From the NCBI GenBank assembly GCA_007115705.1, contig QXEO01000464.1:3211716-3275715 (forward strand): DNA of 64,000 nucleotides, in the 5' to 3' direction. The position numbers and the translations under genes are program-made. The notes beneath the pieces were generated by a model. The model did not search any database and was not told the DNA's origin. It saw only the letters and a list, made by a program, of their open reading frames with translations. Below are positions 57,098-64,000 of the stretch, piece by piece (the stretch's first letter is position 1; the number at the start of each line of letters is the position of its first letter). Origin of the DNA: Dactylis glomerata. Taxonomy: Eukaryota > Streptophyta > Magnoliopsida > Poales > Poaceae.

Positions 57098-60000
57098 ATG
57101 CTGATGGTCATGCCCGCATCCGCAGGCAGGCTCCTCCTCTTCCACCTATACGCCACCTGCTGTTGCTTCCTCCTCTCCTACCACGTTGTAGCGGGAGCCA
57201 CTGCCTCATCCTTCTCTTTCAGCTTCGACTTTTCCAACGGATCCACCTACCGCTCAGATGACCTCCTGTTCGAGGGCAGCGCCAGCCTCAACGGAAGGCT
57301 GGTCGACCTCACCTGTAACACGGAGGGTGAGCCCATGCAGGATTGCACGGGGCGGATGTCGTACAACCACCCGGTGCCCTTCTACGACACCAGCACCGGC
57401 GAGGTGGCGAGCTTTTCAACACGGTTCAACTTCGCCATCAGGGTCTTCGGAAACGACAGCGTTCCGACCGGCGACGGCATGGCTTTTTTCCTCTCCAGTT
57501 ACCCATCCATGTTGCCGCTGGACTCTGGCGGGGGCAACCTCGGCCTCCATGGAGGCGACGGGATGAACGGCAAGGGCACAAACCGGATCATTGCCGTCGA
57601 GTTTGACAAATTCAGAAACTTTTTTGACCCCTCATCCGATCACATAGGCATCGACATCAACACTGTCAAGGCCTCCGTTAACACAACAACCTTGCCCGAC
57701 TTCAGCCTGACCGGCTCCATGACGGCGACCATCACTTTCAACAGCACCACTCACATGCTGGTCGCCTCTCTTCATATTGATGACAAGCCTTCTCTTGACC
57801 CCGTGCAAGTCAGTGCGAAGTTACCGGACCCCATCACAGACTTGCTCCCGTGGGAGGTGGCGGTGGGGTTTTCTGCGGCCACCGGCAGATACTTCGAGCT
57901 CCACCAGATTATATCTTGGTCCTTCAACTCAACACTTGCTTTCAGAGGTGCTTCCAAAGGTACTAACTATCTGTAAACCAGCTTACTCTTGTTGAATTTT
58001 CTCACATTAAACTGAGATCTTCGTGATGGTGCACGGAGCTCGGGACGCAGTACAGACCTCCTAATCTGCATGCGCCGCCGGCGGACCTAGGTTCAGCTAG
58101 CCGGTGTCACAGGACACCGGGTCAAAACCAAATTCCTTTGATACATTCATAGTTTTGAATAGCCGGCTATAACTTTTTCAGAGACTTGCGGCTACGGCTG
58201 AAGCATTAATATTTAAAGGCTAAGATGGAAAGAGCCGCTAATAGCCTAGCTATAACCATTTAGCCTCAGTTTAGCTCCATAGCCCGCTAAATTTTTGTCT
58301 TTGGAACCAAAAATTTTGGACCAAATTCTTTAAGTGCAGACCAAATTCGGCAAATTCGGCCGCGCACGCTACTAAATTCGGCTACCCTTATTGGCCCGCA
58401 GCTGAACAGTCAGGTTCTCACTCACAGGTTGCTGCTACTTAATATTGTAATATGCGGATAGAAGTATGTCAAGACTATTTATATCTTGTATGTGATTAAT
58501 AATTTGTTATGCTTAAGTGAATTATTGATATATAAACCTATATATGCTGCTTAAATTTTAATTTTTATTCATTATTTAGTAAAATGGCTAAATGGCATAG
58601 CTGCGCTATAGCCTGTCTATAGACTTTTATAGCTTTTAAAATTGCCGCGGCAAAATACAATAGCTGGCTATTTAAAACTTTGGATACATTATATATTTTC
58701 ATAGTGAGTGACACCCCAATTTCAAATGAAATTATGGATTATATGTTGGTGGACACCGGGTCATTTTTGCTCTAGGTCTTGCTCCCTTATAGCGTCATTA
58801 AATTTATCAAACTTTAATATTTCTGCACCATAGTTTGAAGCTTATTTGTTCACTCCCTTTTAAAAAATTGTTAGCTGCATGCGCTCCTTGATTTTGTTAA
58901 TCGTGGGAATACTATGTATTCAGTCTAGTCCTATATTCTATGTAGGGCCCAATTTGTTCACTTATTAAAAAGTTGAAACTAAAAGAAATGCATACAAACA
59001 ATCACTGCCACAATATAACACAAGCTACATGATCAACACAGAGAGAACATTTATTAGAAGACAAAGCTTATGCAGCTGATTAGTAAAATTATGGAGAAAA
59101 CAAATATTGTAATGATACAACAAAACTAAATATTAGTCTAAAAATAATTAGTACCAGAACACTTAACTAGTAGAGACAAAAAAAAAATATACCAAAAAAA
59201 CATCACTAGGGTGAACAAGAATCATCGCTGACATAAAGAAAAACACATTTTTACATATAATACACTTAACTAACAATAATTTGAAATATTTTGATGGAAA
59301 ATAAATATAGTGACCATAAACAAAAGTATAGTTTACTATGGACAAAAAATTATCTTGAAAAATATTATCCAAACTGTAGTATAAGAACAAAATTTTAAGG
59401 AAAAAAATTGCTATAGGACACTGTTATTTTGTGGCGTTTGCTAAAACATACTATCCGATTGTGTCTTTGCTAGGTACCATTATAATTTTGTGACATATTT
59501 GCAGAACACACTGTAGTGTCCAAAAAAAGTTCGACACTTTTATTTAAGATGACCAGTTATGAAGAAAGTGTGCCAAACTTTTTATTTTTGGCACTATGGT
59601 GTGTTCTGGAAAAGACACAATTGAGCAGTCTATTTTGGCAAACGGCACAAAATTACGGTGTCCTATAGCAAATTTTCCCAAATTTTAAAGATATGAATTT
59701 CAGAGGATCTTACCTCAAAAGATCTTGCCACACACCATGTTCGTTCTCTAGCTTCCATAAACATTTAACAACATTCATAAATTCTAAATCTACCACTCCC
59801 AATCCACCAAAATCTTTATGTTGACAAACTTCCTTCCAACAAAGATACTTTTTAACATCTCTTACTTGCCAAAGCAATCTTTCAAAAAAAATCTATTTTC
59901 TTACAAGGCCCTTTATGAATTTCAAACATTCACATCATATAGTAAGGCACATTACCTAGACATGATCTTAGCAAAATTAATCTATCTCAGAATTTGAGTT

Positions 60001-62750
60001 TTGCCTACCAGCCCAAGTATGAAACTTCCTCTGCCCTATTCCAATCACTATTACACAGCCTACTATGATGTAAAGGTACACCTAAATACTTAAATGGTAT
60101 TTTCCCACAGTACAAATAAAAATAGAATACTATTCCTGTAATTTATCCTCATATTTACTAAAGTAGAAAATGACGCTTTTTATGGAAGTTAATCTTCAAA
60201 CCGAGAGTTGATAAAAAATACATAGGATATACTTTAAATTTCTCTCAACCTCTAAACTATCTTGAAACATAAAAACACATCGTCGCCATATTCAAGCATG
60301 CAAACCCCATCATGTACTAAATTTCCTGCCAGGCCTTCAAGCAAACCACCATCCATATCCTCTCTAATTAACATATTTAAAACATCTTCCGTCGTTGCTC
60401 CCTTATAGCGTTATTAGATTTATAAAAATAATCTACACGGTGTTTTGAAGCTTATTTGTTCACTCTCTTTAAAACAATTATTCATTGTGTTCCTTAATTT
60501 TTTTACCATGGAAATACTATGGATAGAGTCTAGTCCTAAATCCTATATATGGTCCAAATTTGTTCACTTATTAAATCCTATATAGATTCTAGTCCTAAAT
60601 CCAAAAAAATTTGCATAAAAGCAATCACTACCACAATATAACACATGTTACATGATCATAAAATAGAGAACATTAATTATATGACAAAGCTTATGCAGTT
60701 GGTTCGAAAAAGTTATCCGAATACAAATATTGTAATGATAGAACGATTATATGTATAGTTTAAAAATAATTAGTTCCCCAAAAATTAACTAGTAGAAAAA
60801 TGGTAAAATATTCAAAAAGCATCACAGCATGAACAAGAAACGTCGCTGACATATTTTTTTACATAAATAGACCTAACCAAATATTATTTAAAATATTTTT
60901 GACAGAAATCAATATAGTGACAATAAGCAAAAGTATAATTTACCATGAACAAAAGATTATCTTGTAAAATATTATGTAAAACTGCAGTATAAGAACCAAA
61001 TTGATATGTAATTCAAAGGAAAAGATATAAGAACAAATTCAGATGAAAGAGATAAGATAGACATCAAATGAAATTAGTACCCGGTGCCCAATATGATGCT
61101 ATTTGGCGCACAAGGTGGAGTCTCAAGTTGAGCACGCATCTTTAGAGTAGTCATTGACATAATTGAGTAAATTCTACTATTTTGAACCGCATTATTTACA
61201 TTGTGACAAGACGGACGACATAATTTAAGTTGTGAGATATTGATCCACATTTGAACTGGTTAGTGTAAAGTTGAACCTTTCAACCTAACTACTTGGAGTC
61301 ACTTGTTAGTGTCACATTTAAACACTGCACATGTTCTAGTTATCACCCCTTTGGCCACATGTGAATCACTACTCCACTCTACTTTAAATTACAGTGTATT
61401 CTTCTTATACATTACCGAAGCTGGTACAAATTGCTGACCAATGAGCACGCCAACTCACACCAACAATGATGTTTATGCAGAAAATCGAAAACTGCTGGTT
61501 ATTGGCGGAGCCGTTCTGTCCGCCATAGTCCTGGTTGGGTTTATCCTGGTTTGGTACATTCTGTCATGTTTCAGGTGGAGGCGCACACGCGATTCCTTCT
61601 CGTTGGGAACAACTGGCCTTAAGAGATTTGAGTACAGGGAATTGTGCGACGCGACAAGCGGATTTTCCAAGGAAAGCGAACTTGGAGAGGGTGCCTTTGG
61701 CACAGTATATAAGGGGAGCTATACAGACAAGAATGGCAGTCAAGATGTGGCTGTGAAGAAAAAAAAGCAGACTACAGGAGAAGTTGGGGATTTTATGGCC
61801 GAACTCAGGACAATTAGTGAAACGAGGCACATAAACTTAGTCGAGCTGAAAGGTTGGTGCTGCAGTCGAAACAAATGGGACTTGATTGATTTTATGTGCT
61901 GGTGCAGGAAACAAAGGGTTAACCTCTTTCTTGTCTATGAATTGGTGCCGAATGGTACCCTTAAGGACCACCTACACCACAAAGAGGAGATTCTACCATG
62001 GGAAAAGAGGTATTGTATGGCATGCACTACATGTACTTTGTATGTAGTAACTTTGAGTTTTGGAAAGGTAAAAATGAATTTCCACCATGATGGCATGTTA
62101 TGTATGTGTCTAGACATTTCATTTTACTCCTTAATATATTTCTCAGGTATCAAATACTTAAGGACATAGGGATTGCACTCCGTTATCTTCACCATGAATG
62201 CAATAAACCCATCTTGCACAGAGATATCAAGCCAGAAAACATACTGCTGGATTTCAATTTCAATGCCAAGATCGCTGACTTTGGGCTATCGAGGATCATC
62301 GCCAGCAAAAACAATACAACACTAGTTACAACTGCAATAGGGACAGTGGGATACATGGATCCGGAGTGTATTAAGAATGGGGATGTGGAGCTCAACCGTA
62401 AGTCCGACGTCTACAGCTTTGGAATTGTTCTATTAGAGATTGCATGTAGAAAGACCAGGGATCAAGTCTTGGAGCACAGTAGAAGCAGCGCAGAACCCTG
62501 GATGGTGGAGGCCGCTGATGAGAAACTAAATGGTGTCTTCGACAAGACGCAGATGGAGCGTGTGATTGTGTTGGGTCTCAAGTGCTCTGACCCACAAGGG
62601 AAACAACGTCCTTACATGTTGGATGCAATGAAATTCCTAGAGGATGGCATAGAGTTGCCTGAAATAACTGAAATGCAGGGCGAACAGAGTGCACCTGGCA
62701 CTAGTAGCTCTGACCAGAATGTACTTTTCACATCTAGTCTGCCCAGTTGA
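57098..62750 (+). CDS. L-type lectin-domain receptor kinase, three inferred exons (664 aa)
   Basis: A plasma-membrane receptor that should sense an extracellular ligand through a legume-lectin domain and signal by Ser/Thr phosphorylation, often in defence. Inferred exons: 57098-57959, 61481-62009 and 62147-62750, with borders aaag|gtacta, atgcag|aa, aagag|gtattg and ttctcag|g; phases agree. Order: signal peptide (residues 1 to about 32), lectin domain (about 35-280; EFDKFRNFF, HIGIDIN), short juxtamembrane stretch, TM helix (about 292-314), kinase with GEGAFGTVYKG (356-366), Lys380, HRD (488-490), DFG (508-510) and SDVYSFG. Length fits the family, and no frameshift or missing catalytic residue is seen. 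The large intron 1 is TE-rich. A reading that joins exon 2 at 61421 would meet a TGA, so I prefer 61481. Expression is unknown. Confidence 0.85.
58148..58682. mobile_element. hAT-type MITE (535 bp) in intron 1
   Basis: Terminal inverted repeats: catagttttgaatagccggc at the left and the complement of agctggctatttaaaacttt at the right, about 19 of 24 positions matching. A perfect 8-bp duplication, gatacatt, lies at 58140-58147 and 58683-58690. CA...TG ends and 8-bp target duplications are typical of hAT. It is AT-rich and non-coding. Confidence 0.85.
58778..59398. repeat. Direct repeat copy R1 in intron 1
   Basis: It begins ttgctcccttatagcgtcat and aligns with R2 at 60395 onward, sharing gaagcttatttgttcactc, cacaatataacaca and caaatattgtaatgata. 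Copies are clearly diverged. R1 ends where the Mutator-type MITE sits. Confidence 0.75.
59399..59679. mobile_element. Mutator-type MITE (281 bp) in intron 1
   Basis: Inverted ends of about 50 bp: ttgctataggacactgttat at the left against the complement of the right end (ttgctataggacaccgtaat). It is flanked by a perfect 9-bp duplication, aaattttaa (59390-59398 and 59680-59688). A 9-bp target duplication and long TIRs point to the Mutator superfamily. No coding capacity. Confidence 0.8.
59700..60394 (-). pseudogene. LINE reverse transcriptase remnant in intron 1
   Basis: Translated on the minus strand with interruptions, the segment gives LINE-type RT signatures: a GVCMLEYGDDV region (60270-60310, the YADD box), a run like PFKYLGVPLHH, and a GGLGVVDLEF-like stretch near 59800. 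Many stops and shifts. It covers only the C-terminal half of RT and the following domain. Confidence 0.65.
60395..61020. repeat. Direct repeat copy R2 in intron 1
   Basis: It begins gttgctcccttatagcgtta, a diverged copy of R1 in the same orientation, 1.6 kb downstream. It lacks the Mutator-type MITE. From 61021 to 61480 I see only AT-rich intron sequence. Confidence 0.75.
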
Positions 62751-63050
62751 TTCCTGGGTCGAAACTTAATTATGCATCATCCAACCGTGTGTATTTCTTC
62801 ATATGCACGAAGCTATCGCTGCATTATAAAAAATTAATCCTAGAGCTGTAATTAGACATTAACTCTACTGATTCAAGGCGTTGTTCACTATGGCGAGATT
62901 TTCTTTTCTTTTCTTCTTTTGGTTGTGCGCATCTTTTCCTTGGTGCCTCCACTAGATTTTGGTATTGTATTATTGGAGAAGCCATGTGTAATTGATATCT
63001 ACTTAGTATTAAGTAGCAAGGGCTGGTGCGGGGCACCGCCTATTGGATTA
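62751..63050 (+). other. 3' flank of the receptor kinase
   Basis: The 300 bp after the stop hold no ORF. They should include the 3' UTR; no canonical aataaa is seen close to the stop. Confidence 0.4.
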
Positions 63051-63271
63051 ATGTTCTAGCCAACTATTCCAAAAGTTTAAACTGGATTAACCGCCTACAT
63101 GTAATGTTGATTCAGAGGGGAATCACCTTTCTAACACACACACACACACACACACACACCGATAGCACTGGCGGCTGGAAGCTTGGATTAGGTCTTGCTC
63201 TTCTCCAGCCCCTTCCTTTTATAGGTCAGCACTTCATGGGCTTGAGCCTCTTGGGCCAGAATGGTTCAACA
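63051..63271 (-). repeat. Ty1/copia 3' LTR (minus strand)
   Basis: In element sense it starts at 63271 with TGTTGAACCAT directly after the PPT. A TATA-like ctataaaagg (63217-63226 region) lies inside. The left end is tentative at tgttctagcc (63051). A target duplication cannot be checked because the other LTR is outside the window. Confidence 0.65.
63133..63159. repeat. (AC)n microsatellite inside the copia LTR
   Basis: About 13 uninterrupted ac units. Confidence 0.95.
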
Positions 63272-63283
63272 CTCCCCCTCAAG
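63272..63283 (-). other. Polypurine tract of the copia element
   Basis: ctccccctcaag on the plus strand; cttgagggggag in element sense, next to the LTR start. Confidence 0.75.
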
Positions 63284-64000
63284 ATGGGTGGTAGATATCT
63301 ATTAGCCCCATCTTGTCACATGCTAAGTTACAGTCCTTTGTTCCCAGTGCCTTTGTCAAACAATCAGCAATCTGTTGTCCAGAGTTGACATGTGTAAGGC
63401 TGATGATTCCAGCATCAAGTTTCTCCTTAATGAAGAAGCGATCAATTTCTACATGCTTTGTCCTATCATGCTGAACTGGGTTATTGGCAATACTTATAGC
63501 CGACTGATTGTCGCACCACACTCTCAAGGGTCCGTTCCTCAGTAGTTTCAACTCACCTAGGAGGTACTTCACCCAGAGCACTTCACAGACCCCTTGAGAT
63601 AATGCTCTATACTCTGCTTCTGCTGTTGATCTAGAGACAACAGTTTGCTTCTTGCTTCTCCATGACACCAAATTTCCTCCCACAAATACACAATAGCCTG
63701 ATGTTGATCATCTATCATCTTGACAGCCAGCCCAATCAGAATCACTATAGCCATCCACCTCAAGATGTCCACTCTTTGCAAACCACAACCCCTTTCCCGG
63801 AGTCCCCTTCAGGTATCGTAGGATTCTATGCACTATATCAAGATGCCCGCTCCTTGGTTCATGCATGTATCTGCTCACTATACTGACAGCATATGTAATG
63901 TCAGGCCTGGTATGACACAAGTATAATAGTCTCCCAACCAGTTTCTGGTAATCTTCCTTATTCACTAGCTCACCTGATTGTGCTGTCACTTGATGGTTTT
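63279..64000 (-). pseudogene. pol: Ty1/copia Pol C-terminus (RT end and RNase H), cut by the window edge
   Basis: Two open stretches in the same frame (63708-63989 and 63279-63683) are joined across a TGA near 63708. They show the copia signatures YQKLVGRLLYLCHTRPDI, HRILRYLKGTPGKG, SDSDWAGCQDDR, then STAEAEYRAL and the terminal HVNSGQQIADCLTKAL. The stop lies between DDR and STSGYC, where relatives have another Arg (CGA to TGA). The rest of the element lies beyond 64000. Confidence 0.9.

Noticed and set aside
57973..61446. Alternative intron ct|gtaaac to atgag|c in the kinase
   Set aside because: Phase works, but the donor and the tract before the acceptor are poorer than at 57959/61481.
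61421..61480. Alternative exon 2 start giving an in-frame TGA in the receptor kinase
   Set aside because: The acceptor at 61480 has the right phase and joins the lectin domain straight to the TM helix without a stop.

Overview
The window is a block of plant nuclear DNA dominated by transposable elements. It most likely comes from a cool-season (pooid) grass: Athila-type LTRs of the Triticeae Sabrina/WHAM style, two Tat-lineage Ty3/gypsy elements, a CACTA transposase fragment, short DNA transposons, a LINE remnant and a grass-type lectin receptor kinase lie together. The species cannot be told from this sequence. I see no bacterial, organellar, rRNA, tRNA or CRISPR sequence. The only clear host gene is the kinase at 57.1-62.75 kb.

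Layout. 1-3603 and 18714-19353 look like two halves of one old LTR element on the minus strand, split by element T1. T1 (3604-18713) is a full-length Tat element with 981-bp LTRs. It carries gag-protease and pol on the plus strand and a spliced gene on the opposite strand between pol and the 3' LTR, and it is ruined by in-frame stops. 19354-24133 is S1, an Athila-type element on the minus strand without pol. T2 (24134-38967) is a second, young and nearly intact Tat element with the same architecture. 38968-54948 is a nest of Athila-type elements: an LTR fragment, S2 (minus), S3 (minus, inserted 2 bp from the end of an S2 LTR, TSD catat) and the 3' end of S4 (plus). S4 sits inside the coding region of a CACTA transposase (54949-56415). 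After about 0.7 kb of unrecognised sequence comes the L-type lectin receptor kinase, with a 3.5-kb first intron holding a hAT-type MITE, a Mutator-type MITE, a LINE remnant and a diverged direct repeat. The right edge holds the 3' end of a Ty1/copia element on the minus strand.

How the parts work together. In T1 and T2 the plus strand encodes Gag, a protease, reverse transcriptase, RNase H, a second RNase H and integrase. Gag-protease and pol lie in one frame, separated in both copies by the same TAG. A TATA box near the 3' LTR faces the other way and could drive an antisense gene whose seven inferred exons join in phase into 1159 residues. It converges on pol with about 650 bp between the two stop codons. 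In T1, whose sense frame carries eleven extra stops, every junction of the antisense gene and its frame are still recognisable. S1-S3 have LTRs, PBS and PPT but no polymerase, so they must be mobilised in trans; the slot after the PBS holds a different ORF in each.

Limits. Lineage names and domain calls come from motif recognition by eye. Intron borders are inferred from GT/AG sites plus phase, without transcripts. LTR mismatch counts are approximate hand counts.
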